A DNA stretch of 64,000 bases, taken from assembly GCF_031582965.1 (NCBI RefSeq), contig NZ_CP134049.1, positions 62,001-126,000 of the forward strand, written 5' to 3'. Origin of the DNA: Bacillus sp. NEB1478 (GTDB lineage: Bacteria > Bacillota > Bacilli > Bacillales > Fictibacillaceae). How positions within the stretch are numbered: the first letter of the stretch is position 1; each line of letters opens with the position of its first letter. The notes below the pieces were generated by a model. The model searched no databases and was not told where the DNA came from. It worked only from the letters and a program-made list of their open reading frames with translations. Below, piece by piece: positions 51,855 through 61,001 of the stretch. A program made the translations under genes and the position numbers.

Positions 51855-52323
51855 TTACGCTTTACTTTCAATTTTAATAGAGTTCAGCTCTGAAAGGAAA
51901 TAATCTGTGTCTTCTTTTTTTGTAATATGTTCTGATGCTTTTAAAGCAAGGACGAAGAATTCTTCTGTTTTCATTTTGTTGTCACTGACCATATGAGTGC
52001 GTGCTGCAGCTTCATAAGCGAAAGCTAAGTCAAAATCAGCAAACCCGTTTTCAAAGGCAAAGATCTAATGAATGCTCAGCATGCAATAATGCTGAGTCGC
52101 CCATGTCTAAAATGGAATAGACTCTTGAAATCTGCCATTCTCCGCGTGCTAAATTTAATGGACTGCCAGCTATTCCCCAATGAAAACGGGAAGCATGTGC
52201 CGTATGGATCATTTCGGGATCTTCTTCTTTTGTACGATTTTCTTTTTCGATCAAATCCTACGTTTTATTAAAATTTTCTACTGCCTGTTTGCGATGCCAA
52301 CCTTCTAATGTGAACTTGTCCAT
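51855..52323 (-). pseudogene. Broken conserved Bacillus protein (nonsense and frameshift)
   Basis: Reading from ATG 52323 gives MDKFTLEGWHRKQAVENFNK then T and an in-frame TAG at what is normally Trp, then DLIEKENRTKEEDPEMIHTA, then HASRFHWGIAGSPLNLARGE, and SRVYSILDMGDSALLHAEHS. A one-base frame change after LDLCL continues as FENGFADFDLAFAYEAAART to SELNSIKIESKA and TAA 51857. The full-length protein (about 155 residues) is familiar from Bacillus genomes and looks tetratricopeptide-like, but its function is unknown. Two lesions indicate a true pseudogene or sequencing errors. Confidence 0.85.
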
Positions 52324-52439
52324 GGATTTCACACACCTTATGCATTTGTGGTTTACTTAAGGTAAAGCTACAGTTAAAGATATTCGATATGACGACATCA
52401 TTCCCTTTATAAAAGTATAGATAGAAAGAAGTGTAGAAA

Positions 52440-53246
52440 ATGGATATACAAATCGGTTTTATTGGTTTTGGGAAAATGGCACAAGCAATGGCAGGCGGGA
52501 TGCTCCACTCTCGTTTAGTTAAGCCAGAACAAATCTATGTGAGTATGCGTACGGAAAAGTCAAAAGCATTAGCGAAACAGGAGTTTGGAATTGAAGCAGT
52601 TTCTAATAATGAGGTAGCGCGTTCGGCGGACGTCTTGTTCTTAGCTGTTGCTCCATACAGTTACATAGAAGTTATTGAGGAAATTAAGAAAGATATCAAA
52701 TCAGACGCAATCATCGTTACGATTGCAGCAGGTATTACGACCGGAGATGTTGAGAAAGCGTTCGGTAAAAAAATGAAGGTCGTGCGTACGATGCCTAACA
52801 CACCATCCCTTGTTGGTAAAGGAATGACAGCTGTATCTTTGAACACTGAAGTAACAGATGATGAGCAGAAACTCGTTGAAAGTTTGCTAAGCAGTTTTGG
52901 AAAAGTGGAATTCATTTCTGAGTCATTGATGGATGCGATTCCGGCCATTAGCGGATCGTCACCTGCTTATGTGTACATGATGATTGAAGCGATGGCAGAT
53001 GGCGGAGTAAGTCAAGGGCTATCAAGAGATCAATCTTATCAACTGGCAGCGCAGGCTGTGTTAGGCGCTGCACAGATGGTATTAGAAACAGGCAAACATC
53101 CAGGTGAGTTGAAGGATCAAGTCACTTCACCAGGCGGCGCAACGATCGCAGCTGTTTCAACGCTTGAACAAGAGCGTTTTCGCGGGGCAATACTCGCTGC
53201 TATGGAAAGCTGCACAGAGAAAGTTAAAGAATTGGGGAAAAAATAA
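52440..53246 (+). CDS. proC: Pyrroline-5-carboxylate reductase
   Basis: 268 residues. The Rossmann start is [18 protein letters not shown] (5-22), and the C-terminal ProC signature is present as [40 protein letters not shown] is the dimer/substrate helix. It makes proline from pyrroline-5-carboxylate with NAD(P)H. AAGAAGTG precedes the ATG weakly. Its stop codon overlaps the start of the DEAD-box helicase gene (TAATG), so the two are translationally coupled, an unusual pairing. Confidence 0.92.
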   Translation: MDIQIGFIGFGKMAQAMAGGMLHSRLVKPEQIYVSMRTEKSKALAKQEFGIEAVSNNEVARSADVLFLAVAPYSYIEVIEEIKKDIKSDAIIVTIAAGITTGDVEKAFGKKMKVVRTMPNTPSLVGKGMTAVSLNTEVTDDEQKLVESLLSSFGKVEFISESLMDAIPAISGSSPAYVYMMIEAMADGGVSQGLSRDQSYQLAAQAVLGAAQMVLETGKHPGELKDQVTSPGGATIAAVSTLEQERFRGAILAAMESCTEKVKELGKK

Positions 53247-54361
53247 TGAGTTTTCAAGATTTGGGAGTGAGTGCTGCTTTTTCAGATTTGTTAATGCAGT
53301 ACGGAATTGCTGAACCGACACCTATTCAAAAAGAAACAATTCCGCTCATTTTAGAAGGACAGGATATCGTTGGTCAGGCGCAGACGGGAACAGGAAAGAC
53401 GCTTGCTTTCGTACTGCCTATTCTGCAAAAAATAGATCCTGAAAAAGATGCAATTCAAGGGCTGATTGTAGCCCCTACCAGAGAACTTGCGATTCAGATC
53501 ACAGCTGAGGTGCGAAAGTTAACGGAATCACTTGGTGAAATCCATGTGCTTGCTGTATATGGCGGACAAGATGTAATTGCGCAAATGCACAAACTGCAAG
53601 GGAAAGTACATCTTGTTGTGGGAACACCCGGAAGAATTCTAGATCATATCAGACGGGAGACGATTGATTTTTCAGAAGTATCCACGTTTGTGTTGGATGA
53701 AGCGGATCAGATGCTTCATATCGGATTCTTAGACGATATTGAAGATATTATGGATCAAGTTCCAGAGACTAGGCAGACCTTGCTTTTTTCAGCGACGATG
53801 CCTGATGAAGTGAGGAAACTGGCTGAAACGTATACGAAAAATCCGAAAGACATCCAAATCAAAACAAAACGGATTACGTTAAAAGAAATTCGCCAGAGGG
53901 TAGTGGTGACGACGGATCGAGGGAAGCAAAATGATTTAGTTCGCTCTATTCGGCTGCTTCGTCCGTATTTAGCGATCATCTTTTGCCGGACGAAAAGGCG
54001 TGTCAGCAAGCTGAATGAAGCGCTGCAGACGATGGGCTATAACAGTGATGAACTTCATGGAGATTTGTCACAAGCAAAAAGGGAAGACGTGATGATGCGG
54101 TTTCGTGAGGGTGAGATTCAATTTCTAGTCGCAACAGATGTAGCGGCACGCGGACTGGATGTAGAGGGTGTCACTCATGTGTTTAACTATGACATCGCAC
54201 TTGATTCAGAGAGCTATATCCACCGGATTGGAAGAACAGGAAGAGCAGGCGGAAAAGGTTTGGCGGTAACATTTGTTGCCCCAAAAGACCGGAAGCTATT
54301 GCAGATCATTGAAAGAGACACGGAGCAGACGCTGAGAACATTAGAGCTTGATATGTTTTAA
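53246..54361 (+). CDS. DEAD-box RNA helicase
   Basis: 371 residues, a minimal two-domain DEAD-box protein. Motifs in order: Q motif [20 protein letters not shown], Ia [10 protein letters not shown], Ib [40 protein letters not shown] and [12 protein letters not shown]. There is no C-terminal extension, unlike CshA or DbpA, so specificity must come from partners. It starts within the stop of proC. It is likely to remodel rRNA or mRNA. A strong terminator follows. Confidence 0.9.
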   Translation: MSFQDLGVSAAFSDLLMQYGIAEPTPIQKETIPLILEGQDIVGQAQTGTGKTLAFVLPILQKIDPEKDAIQGLIVAPTRELAIQITAEVRKLTESLGEIHVLAVYGGQDVIAQMHKLQGKVHLVVGTPGRILDHIRRETIDFSEVSTFVLDEADQMLHIGFLDDIEDIMDQVPETRQTLLFSATMPDEVRKLAETYTKNPKDIQIKTKRITLKEIRQRVVVTTDRGKQNDLVRSIRLLRPYLAIIFCRTKRRVSKLNEALQTMGYNSDELHGDLSQAKREDVMMRFREGEIQFLVATDVAARGLDVEGVTHVFNYDIALDSESYIHRIGRTGRAGGKGLAVTFVAPKDRKLLQIIERDTEQTLRTLELDMF

Positions 54362-54379
54362 TAGAAAAGATAAAAAAAG

Positions 54380-54416
54380 GAAAACGGCCCAGCATAACTG
54401 CATTGGGCCGTTTTTA
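54380..54416. terminator. Bidirectional terminator
   Basis: AACGGCCCA and TGGGCCGTT around a 12-base loop, with an A run before and a T run after, between convergent genes. Confidence 0.9.
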
Positions 54417-54420
54417 GTTA

Positions 54421-56076
54421 TTAGTTGCTGCTATACAGCTGAATAAGCCTGTCAATCATAGCATTCCATTTTTCAGCAAGGTTTTCAGGAAGATACTCAC
54501 CAGTATAGCCGCTGATTTTCTTTTTCATGTTGTTAAGTTCTTTTATAGCAGCATCGTTATTCTCGGAGAAGTAAAGTTCCATGGATTTTTCGGCTTTAAA
54601 AAGCAATTCCTTTTTTATTTCTGGTTCGAATTGTGCCCCATAGATTGAAAGGTAGAGGGCATATGTCAGATAAGATGCAGTTGTATTCTCATAAGCCCTT
54701 AAACTTCGCTGTTCATCATATTGCAGAATTTCCCCGATTATGCCGGCGTAGTTGGAAGAAAACTCCCATTCGCTGCTGTCCGTAAAATTGTTGTTTAATA
54801 TGGAAAACCCTGTTGATTCAAGCGCATCAAATCCTGCATATGTCCAGTAATTACTTACTCCTTTGTTTTCATACAATCTGAAGGTAAGATCAGCCTTTGA
54901 TTTACCTTCCAGATAAGGGGTCAAGTCGACAGTAACCGTATCCCAAAGCATATCGGTAACAATCTCAGAGGTGTCCTGTTCCCAAACGACCTGTCCATCA
55001 ATTAGTAGCTGCTTTTTATGATAACCAAAAACGTTCGGTCCATGGTCCATCGTCTGGAAAGTCAACAAATAACTGCCGGCCTGTCTGTCTACTTGTACTC
55101 TTTGGGTAGCCTGTGTGTAGCTTCCGGCTGTACTTGGTACACCAAGACCAATAAAAAAGTTTAGGTAACCTTTGTCATTAAATGATTTATCATCGTCAGG
55201 CTCAGGTTCAAAGTTTTTCTTTAAAACGTATGTGATGACGCCTTCAACTTTTCCTTGCTTCATGTTATCCAAAGCAATCTGTATGACTTCTCTAACATAG
55301 TCTGCGGACGGATTTGCCGGGGTTCTGGAGAGCTGGGAAGCATATAGCATCCAATATAATTTCAGGTTGTATTGACTTAACAAATTAAATGAACTGTCAA
55401 TTTGCGCTTGGGCGGTTTCGTAAACTTGGGTATTGCGGTAGATTCCGTCTCTGAAAGCAAGAACAACTCCGTCAATATATTCTCCTCTTGTTTGGAGGAA
55501 AGATTCTGTTAATGAATCAGTATACATTTGTGGAGTGAAAAAGAGTTTTGGGTTAATAGCTTCGGATATTTCTTTCATCTGAGCCATATATTCTGGTGTG
55601 TATGTATTCAAGTTGTGGTTAAAGTCATCGATAGCCCAGCCGATTAAATTTGAATATTGAACAGATAGTTCTGCAATTGCACGTGACCATGCAAGGTAAT
55701 CAGTCATATAGGGATAAGATTTTCGCTCTCCCGTTGATTCCGTTGGCGGTACAAGGTAAACAACCACATTAATCCCCGCTGCTTTAGCTGCGGGAAGAAA
55801 CTCATTTCTCAGATCATCCCAATCCGTTCTTTCATGCCAGACGAGATAATAGTAAGTGTTAATATTCAATTCCTTCATTTTTTCTATAGATCTAGGTGTG
55901 TCAATGTGATAAATGCCGTCTGCGCGGGGTGAAGTTTCTCTGATTTCTCCTGCATAATCAGCGAGAATTTTTCCTGGATCACCTTCCTCTGCAGAAGCAG
56001 GCTTAGAAAATGTAAATCCGGTGAAAAGGCTTAACATGATTGAAGTGATAAGAATAAAAAAACCGGTTCTTTTCAT
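54421..56076 (-). CDS. Secreted TIM-barrel-like protein with a carbohydrate-binding-like domain
   Basis: 551 residues from ATG 56076 (GGGAGG six bases upstream). The signal peptide is KRTGFFILITSIMLSLFTGF then TFSKPASA|EE. Residues about 55-300 look like a glycosidase-type barrel: INTYYYLVWHERTDWDDLRN, VVVYLVPPTEST, then LIGWAIDDFNHNLNTYTPEY with two Asp where a catalytic acid is expected, and GVVLAFRDGIYRNTQ. A beta-sandwich stretch (about 330-440, TVDLTPYLEGKSKADLTFRL) follows, then a helical tail. I do not recognise a named family; an extracellular glycan-acting role is inferred. It is monocistronic. Confidence 0.65.
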   Translation of the reverse strand: MKRTGFFILITSIMLSLFTGFTFSKPASAEEGDPGKILADYAGEIRETSPRADGIYHIDTPRSIEKMKELNINTYYYLVWHERTDWDDLRNEFLPAAKAAGINVVVYLVPPTESTGERKSYPYMTDYLAWSRAIAELSVQYSNLIGWAIDDFNHNLNTYTPEYMAQMKEISEAINPKLFFTPQMYTDSLTESFLQTRGEYIDGVVLAFRDGIYRNTQVYETAQAQIDSSFNLLSQYNLKLYWMLYASQLSRTPANPSADYVREVIQIALDNMKQGKVEGVITYVLKKNFEPEPDDDKSFNDKGYLNFFIGLGVPSTAGSYTQATQRVQVDRQAGSYLLTFQTMDHGPNVFGYHKKQLLIDGQVVWEQDTSEIVTDMLWDTVTVDLTPYLEGKSKADLTFRLYENKGVSNYWTYAGFDALESTGFSILNNNFTDSSEWEFSSNYAGIIGEILQYDEQRSLRAYENTTASYLTYALYLSIYGAQFEPEIKKELLFKAEKSMELYFSENNDAAIKELNNMKKKISGYTGEYLPENLAEKWNAMIDRLIQLYSSN

Positions 56077-56572
56077 ATACAATCCTCCCTCAAAATTTTG
56101 AACACATTTTTTTCAATATTTTGTGTTTTATGTTAATAGTTAACAAGAGTGGACACGTCTATAAAATGTCCATTATTGATTAAAAAGAAAACAGGGAGTT
56201 TGTCTTAGGTATAATGTTACATTTTTTGGAAAGTGCTATACTTATTTTTTTACCTGTGCATTTTATGAATGAACAAATTATTTTTTTTTTGATTTATCCA
56301 ATAGCGCCTAGGAAATATTTTTAAGCTGTGAAAACGAAAATAGGAAAATAGCAAAATTCATGTATAAATTACAGTGAAAAACCCAAAAAATAAAATGGAA
56401 AACCATACTGGAAATAAATTGTTTGGGGTCAGTCCCTCCCCTGTTTTAAACTTGGGTAGATTATACCAACTATTATTACCTGGTATTAAAAATGGTTGCT
56501 TCATAAAATAAAGCCTGTTACGATGGACAAGTACAACAAGTCGGAAGAGTTAGATTGAGAGGAGTTGGGCAT
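56077..56572. other. Intergenic region before the desaturase
   Basis: 496 bp, very AT-rich, with an 11-base T run near 56280. A GGGGTCAGTCCCTCCCCTG block near 56427 is a degraded relative of the palindrome before liaI. A GGAGG-like site (GAGGAG, 56558-56563) serves the desaturase. I see no gene or clear operator. Confidence 0.45.
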
Positions 56573-57673
56573 TTGAAAGACTTACAATCTTTTGGCTGGT
56601 ATGCAGCCAAAATCGCTCCCAAATTGCCAAAAGAGGCATTCAAGCCAGTACCATCACGGTTATGGGGAGGATTAGCATATTTATTGATAGCTATCGCCGG
56701 TATTTTAGTAATCGGCTTATTAAATAATTTACATCCTGGATTAGGAATTGGAATTGCGATCATTTTAGGAACATGTTTTGCTGGAATGGGCTTTTTAGGA
56801 CATGAAATCCTGCACGGAACGGTTATTCGCAAGCCGTGGCTGCGTGACTTTTTAGGCGCTGTTGCTTTTTGGCCGTTAAGTGTTGGACCGAAGCTATGGC
56901 GCAAATGGCATAACACGACTCATCACGTGCACACACAGCATGATGAGAAAGACCCTGATGCATGGCCGACACTGGAAAACTTGTCACACAATTCGTTCTT
57001 GCAAAAGGTGTACAAGCTTCCGATGTGGATGCGTTCAATCGTAAGTTTTGCATTTTTATCGATTTCGTTTACGACGCATGGACTATTCATGTTTAAACGT
57101 TTTATAAAAGAATTTAAGCCGAGCAAACGACCATCAGTTTGGATCCAGCTGTTATTGCCATGGGCAACTTGGATTGGTTTGTTAATTTGGCTAGGTCCTG
57201 TTAAGTGGTTCTTTGCGGTATTAATTCCGCTCTTGATTGCAAATGCAATCGTCATGAGCTACATTTCAACGAATCACCGCTTAAATCCGATTACGGATGT
57301 GAACGATCCACTGGCAAACAGCTTAACGGTTACGGTACCAAAATGGGTGGATGTACTGCATTTCAACTTTTCTTATCATACGGAACATCATTTGTTCCCT
57401 GGAATGAGTCCGAAATATTATCCGCTCGTGAAAAAATATATTAAAGAAATGTGGCCTGAGCGTTATCACGAAATGCCTCACTGGCAAGCTCTCGTAACGC
57501 TGTGGAAAACGCCGCGTATTTATATGAACAATCATCAATTTGTTGATCCGGCACCGGGCAACGTTTACCAATCACTTGGACATGGACTTAATCCAAATCG
57601 CATCACTTACCAAAAAGGTGAACGCGATCAAGAAATCGAAACTCCAAACCAAGAGCCGAAAAGCATCCATTAA
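56573..57673 (+). CDS. Membrane fatty acid desaturase
   Basis: 366 residues from TTG 56573 (GAGGAG about ten bases upstream; another TTG at 56555 is possible). The three His boxes of acyl-lipid desaturases are present: HEILH (77-81), HNTTHH (113-118) and HTEHHLFP (about 258). Four main hydrophobic segments surround them. It introduces a cis double bond into membrane acyl chains using a diiron centre, adjusting fluidity. No DesK/DesR pair is adjacent. The stop codon lies in the loop of its terminator. Confidence 0.88.
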   Translation: MKDLQSFGWYAAKIAPKLPKEAFKPVPSRLWGGLAYLLIAIAGILVIGLLNNLHPGLGIGIAIILGTCFAGMGFLGHEILHGTVIRKPWLRDFLGAVAFWPLSVGPKLWRKWHNTTHHVHTQHDEKDPDAWPTLENLSHNSFLQKVYKLPMWMRSIVSFAFLSISFTTHGLFMFKRFIKEFKPSKRPSVWIQLLLPWATWIGLLIWLGPVKWFFAVLIPLLIANAIVMSYISTNHRLNPITDVNDPLANSLTVTVPKWVDVLHFNFSYHTEHHLFPGMSPKYYPLVKKYIKEMWPERYHEMPHWQALVTLWKTPRIYMNNHQFVDPAPGNVYQSLGHGLNPNRITYQKGERDQEIETPNQEPKSIH

Positions 57674-57689
57674 TTTGGATGCTTTTTGT
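57659..57689 (+). terminator. Terminator of the desaturase gene
   Basis: AAAAGCATCC and GGATGCTTTT flank the stop codon in the loop, followed by T-rich sequence. Confidence 0.85.
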
Positions 57690-57870
57690 TTTTATAAAAA
57701 GCTGGTTTCTAGTTGAATTGAGGGCGGATGTTTTAGACTCCTGGACTAGTAGCGTGGCAGCCGGAAAACAATAATCAACGACTCCATATCAGCAAAGTTT
57801 ACGAACCTCAAAAAAACCTTTTCCCATTTTATTGTCAGTTTTCTTTATAATTAAAGGGAAGGGGGATAGG

Positions 57871-58668
57871 ATGGAACATTTACGAGACGATGTACGCGAA
57901 TATTTAGAGCTTTACACCGCATTTTTATTAGAGGTCATGCCTGCAGATCGGATTCATGGTATCTATCTATATGGTTCTCTTGCTCTTGGCGCGTTTGATC
58001 CAGATAAGAGTGATATTGATTTTATAACGGTGTTAAATGATAAGATTAGTAAGCGGGATGAGGAGCTGCTGAAGTTTGTTCACTTAAGAAGCAATTCCAA
58101 TCGTTATGGGGAGAAAATGGATGGTTGCTACTTAACGGTTGATCAGATCGGAAAGCATAATCATGAACTAGCACAATATCCGTTTTATGCAGAAGGAAAA
58201 ATGCATAGCGGGCATTATGATTTGAATAATATTACTTGGTGGCTTCTCCAGAAAAAAGGAATTGTCGTGTACGGAGAGCCTATTGCCGCGCTAAATTTAA
58301 ATGTGCAGTGGAGCGATGTTGAAAACACGCTGAATGATAACTTAAATACATACTGGAACGAAAAATTAGAACGAGACATGTGTTTCTTTTATGATGACTG
58401 GATTGAATTTTGTGTAATAACTGTGTGCAGAATCCTCTTGTCTTTAAAACACAAAACCATTTTCAGCAAGACAGAAGCAGTCGCAAAGACCTTACCTCTA
58501 TTACCATCACTGTATCACCCGATACTATTAGAGGGGTCACGGATAAGAACAAATCCTGAATCAGAGTCGTACTATCATTCAAAAGCGATTCGAAGGGAAG
58601 ACATGAAACGCTTTTTGACGTACATTATTTCGTTTTGTAATGAAACTTATAAACTTGAAAAAACGTAA
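57871..58668 (+). CDS. Aminoglycoside adenylyltransferase-like nucleotidyltransferase
   Basis: 265 residues from ATG 57871 (AAGGGGGA upstream). The nucleotidyltransferase signature IYLYGSLALGAFDPDKSDID runs over residues 31-50 with Gly35-Ser36 and metal-binding Asp48/Asp50. The later part (DUF4111-like helical domain, from about 150) has NDNLNTYWNEKLERDMCFF and ITVCRILLSLKHKTIFSKTE. This is the ANT(3'')/ANT(9) build (about 260 residues), so it may O-adenylylate spectinomycin or streptomycin. Chromosomal homologues are common in Bacillus and not always resistance genes. Confidence 0.78.
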   Translation: MEHLRDDVREYLELYTAFLLEVMPADRIHGIYLYGSLALGAFDPDKSDIDFITVLNDKISKRDEELLKFVHLRSNSNRYGEKMDGCYLTVDQIGKHNHELAQYPFYAEGKMHSGHYDLNNITWWLLQKKGIVVYGEPIAALNLNVQWSDVENTLNDNLNTYWNEKLERDMCFFYDDWIEFCVITVCRILLSLKHKTIFSKTEAVAKTLPLLPSLYHPILLEGSRIRTNPESESYYHSKAIRREDMKRFLTYIISFCNETYKLEKT

Positions 58669-58699
58669 TAATAAAAAAGTTTGAGGCTGGGGGATAAAA

Positions 58700-59020
58700 A
58701 TGAAGGAAGAAATGTATTGTGAGAGTTGTTTAATGCCGATTAAACATCGAGACGATTTGGTCACAGTTTGGGCGTATTTTAAAATGAGACCTTATCATTC
58801 TGCGTGTTATGCGAACTCGTTGAAAGGAGCAGCGACCTTTTTTGTTAGCAATACTCCAATTAACGGATTTTCTGGAAACTTTACTGCGATTGTTGCGTTT
58901 CTTCTTGCCTGGATCCCTTTATTTACGAAGATAACTGCAGGAATTACAGTAGTTTGTGTGCTGATTGTTTTAACCCGGCTGTATTCCTATTTTACTTATG
59001 AAAAGAAACTTCCGTTATAA
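58700..59020 (+). CDS. Zinc-ribbon-like membrane protein
   Basis: 106 residues. An N-terminal putative metal site MYCESCLMPIKHRDDLV uses CxxC with His18-like residues, and a later HSACYAN adds His and Cys. Two hydrophobic helices follow (FTAIVAFLLAWIPLFTKI and AGITVVCVLIVLTRLYSY). GGGGGAT precedes the ATG. It lies 31 bases after the nucleotidyltransferase gene and may be in the same transcript. I do not recognise the family. Confidence 0.65.
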   Translation: MKEEMYCESCLMPIKHRDDLVTVWAYFKMRPYHSACYANSLKGAATFFVSNTPINGFSGNFTAIVAFLLAWIPLFTKITAGITVVCVLIVLTRLYSYFTYEKKLPL

Positions 59021-59026
59021 TGCGAG

Positions 59027-59053
59027 ACTGTCACGATTGTGGCAGTTTTTTTA
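59027..59053 (+). terminator. Terminator of the zinc-ribbon gene
   Basis: ACTGTCAC and GTGGCAGT (one mismatch) over a GATT loop, then T7. Confidence 0.8.
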
Positions 59054-59091
59054 TTGGAAATATTTACGGTACGTGTTCTTTTATATGTAAC

Positions 59092-59175
59092 ATGATTCCA
59101 CTAAAAAATACTTTTCTCGCACTCAAATTCATGTTTCCACTCTCGAATTTCCATTTTCACACTCAATCTTCTAAA
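59092..59175 (+). repeat. 21-bp periodic intergenic array G
   Basis: TTTC marks begin at 59113, 59134 and 59155 (21 apart), with the first ATTCCAC at 59095. Units read TTTCCACTCTCGAATTTCCAT with variants. Confidence 0.7.
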
Positions 59176-59211
59176 CAGAGAAACTCCAATTAAAAACAAA
59201 CGTAATAAACA

Positions 59212-59259
59212 TAAAAAAAGCTGACTCTGTCCAGGATTGCACCTGTATCGAGCCAACTT
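59212..59259 (-). terminator. Terminator of the alpha-glucoside operon
   Basis: AAGCTGACTC pairs with GAGCCAACTT (G-T pairs), and T7 follows on the minus strand. Confidence 0.65.
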
Positions 59260-59276
59260 TCACTATTTCTTAACTA

Positions 59277-60935
59277 TTAAACGCGATAAACACGTGCTTC
59301 GTAAGGCTGAAGTGTGATGCTTGTTGCATTATCGTGTGCTTTTGTGTCTAAGTTCGCCAGCAGCAATTTATCTGAATTTAAGATAAGCTCTGATTCAAAC
59401 GTTGCTTCACTTTTTGACAAGTTCGTGATTACAACAACTTTTTCTTCACCTAATGTACGTGTGTAAGCATAGATTTGCTTATCTTCTTCAAGCAGTAAAT
59501 CATATGGTCCATACGTGAAAATCTCGTTTTCTTTCTTCAAGGAAATCATCTTTTTGTAGAAGTTCAGGATCGATTTTTCATCCTTTTCCTGCTTTTCTAC
59601 GTTTATTTCAATATAATTTGGATTTACTTTCATCCATGGAACAGCAGCTGAGAAGCCAGCATTAACATCGCTGTTCCACTGCATCGGTGTACGGCTGTTG
59701 TCACGGGATGAAGCCCAGATTACGGCCATGATGTCTTCGTGCGGCACGCCTTCCTCACGCTTGATGCGGTACATGTTTTTAACCGCAACATCATCATAGT
59801 CGTCGATCGATTCAAACTGAACGTTTGTCATCCCGATTTCCTGACCTTGATAAATGAATGGTGTACCTTGCATAAGGAAGTACATTGCACCCATGCTTGT
59901 TGCGCTCTCATACCAGAACTCATCATCGTTCCCCCAAGTGGAAACAACTCGAGGTTTGTCATGATTTTCGATGAAAAGGGCATTCCAGCCTTCTTTTTCA
60001 AGACCTTTTTGCCAGCGGGTCAGCACTTTCTTCAATTCTACGATATTTAAATCAGGATTTGTTTCAGCATCCCATAGACCTAAATGTTCGAATTGGAAGA
60101 TCATGTCCATCTTTCCATTTTCTTTGCCTACCCAAAGGTCAGCTTCGTCAATTTTTACACCGTTCGCTTCACCAACCGTCATCACATCGTAGTTGGCATA
60201 TGTGCGGTCTTTGAACTCTTGGAGGAATGTATGGATTCCTTTTTGGTTCATGTGCATATCGAAGGAAGAGACATACTTCTCTTTCTTTGGATTCGGCATA
60301 TCAGGGAAACCGGGACGTTTTTTAATATGACTGATCGCATCAATTCGGAATCCATCGATGCCTTTATCTAGCCACCAGTTAACCGTATCGTAAAGAGCGT
60401 CGCGTACTTCAGGATTTTCCCAGTTCACATCAGGCTGTTTAGTGGAGAAAACGTGAAGGTAATACTGGTCTGTTTTTTCATCATATTCCCAAGCAGAGCC
60501 TGAAAAGATGCTTTCCCAGTTGTTTGGCTCTTTACCGTCTTTGCCGTCTTTCCAAATGTACCAGTCACGCTTCGGATTGTCTTTAGATGAACGTGATTCG
60601 ATGAACCACTGGTGCTCGTCACTCGTGTGATTCAAAACAAGGTCGATGATGAGCTTCATATCGCGCTTATGCACTTCGTTTAATAACGCATCGAAATCTT
60701 CCATCGTACCGAAGTCTTCCATAATGTCTTGATAATCCGAAATATCATATCCATTATCATCATTTGGTGACTTGTACATCGGGCAGATCCAGATCACATC
60801 GATTCCTAGATCCTTAATGTAATCCAGACGCTGTATGATTCCTTTTAAATCACCGATTCCGTCTCCGTTTGAATCTTGGAAGCTGCGAGGGTATATTTGA
60901 TAGCCAACGGCTTCTTTCCACCAAACTCTTTCCAT
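59277..60935 (-). CDS. malL: Alpha-glucosidase (oligo-1,6-glucosidase type, GH13)
   Basis: 552 residues, the MalL length. The calcium loop DSNGDGIGD (21-29) precedes the barrel, region I is DLVLNHTS (98-105), the nucleophile Asp199 is in GFRIDAIS, the acid/base Glu256 is in VGEANG, and Asp326 is in FIENHD. It hydrolyses terminal 1,6- or 1,4-linked glucose from short oligosaccharides in the cytosol. TGGAGG precedes the ATG. It is the last gene of the PTS-IICB/nuclease-fold/glucosidase operon; trehalose-6-phosphate hydrolase is an alternative from the same subfamily. Confidence 0.9.
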   Translation of the reverse strand: MERVWWKEAVGYQIYPRSFQDSNGDGIGDLKGIIQRLDYIKDLGIDVIWICPMYKSPNDDNGYDISDYQDIMEDFGTMEDFDALLNEVHKRDMKLIIDLVLNHTSDEHQWFIESRSSKDNPKRDWYIWKDGKDGKEPNNWESIFSGSAWEYDEKTDQYYLHVFSTKQPDVNWENPEVRDALYDTVNWWLDKGIDGFRIDAISHIKKRPGFPDMPNPKKEKYVSSFDMHMNQKGIHTFLQEFKDRTYANYDVMTVGEANGVKIDEADLWVGKENGKMDMIFQFEHLGLWDAETNPDLNIVELKKVLTRWQKGLEKEGWNALFIENHDKPRVVSTWGNDDEFWYESATSMGAMYFLMQGTPFIYQGQEIGMTNVQFESIDDYDDVAVKNMYRIKREEGVPHEDIMAVIWASSRDNSRTPMQWNSDVNAGFSAAVPWMKVNPNYIEINVEKQEKDEKSILNFYKKMISLKKENEIFTYGPYDLLLEEDKQIYAYTRTLGEEKVVVITNLSKSEATFESELILNSDKLLLANLDTKAHDNATSITLQPYEARVYRV

Positions 60936-61001
60936 AATGTTACCTCCATCGTTTCTTTATAACAGGGGAGGGAAGGCCGCGTTATGGCTCCCCATAGTCT
61001 C

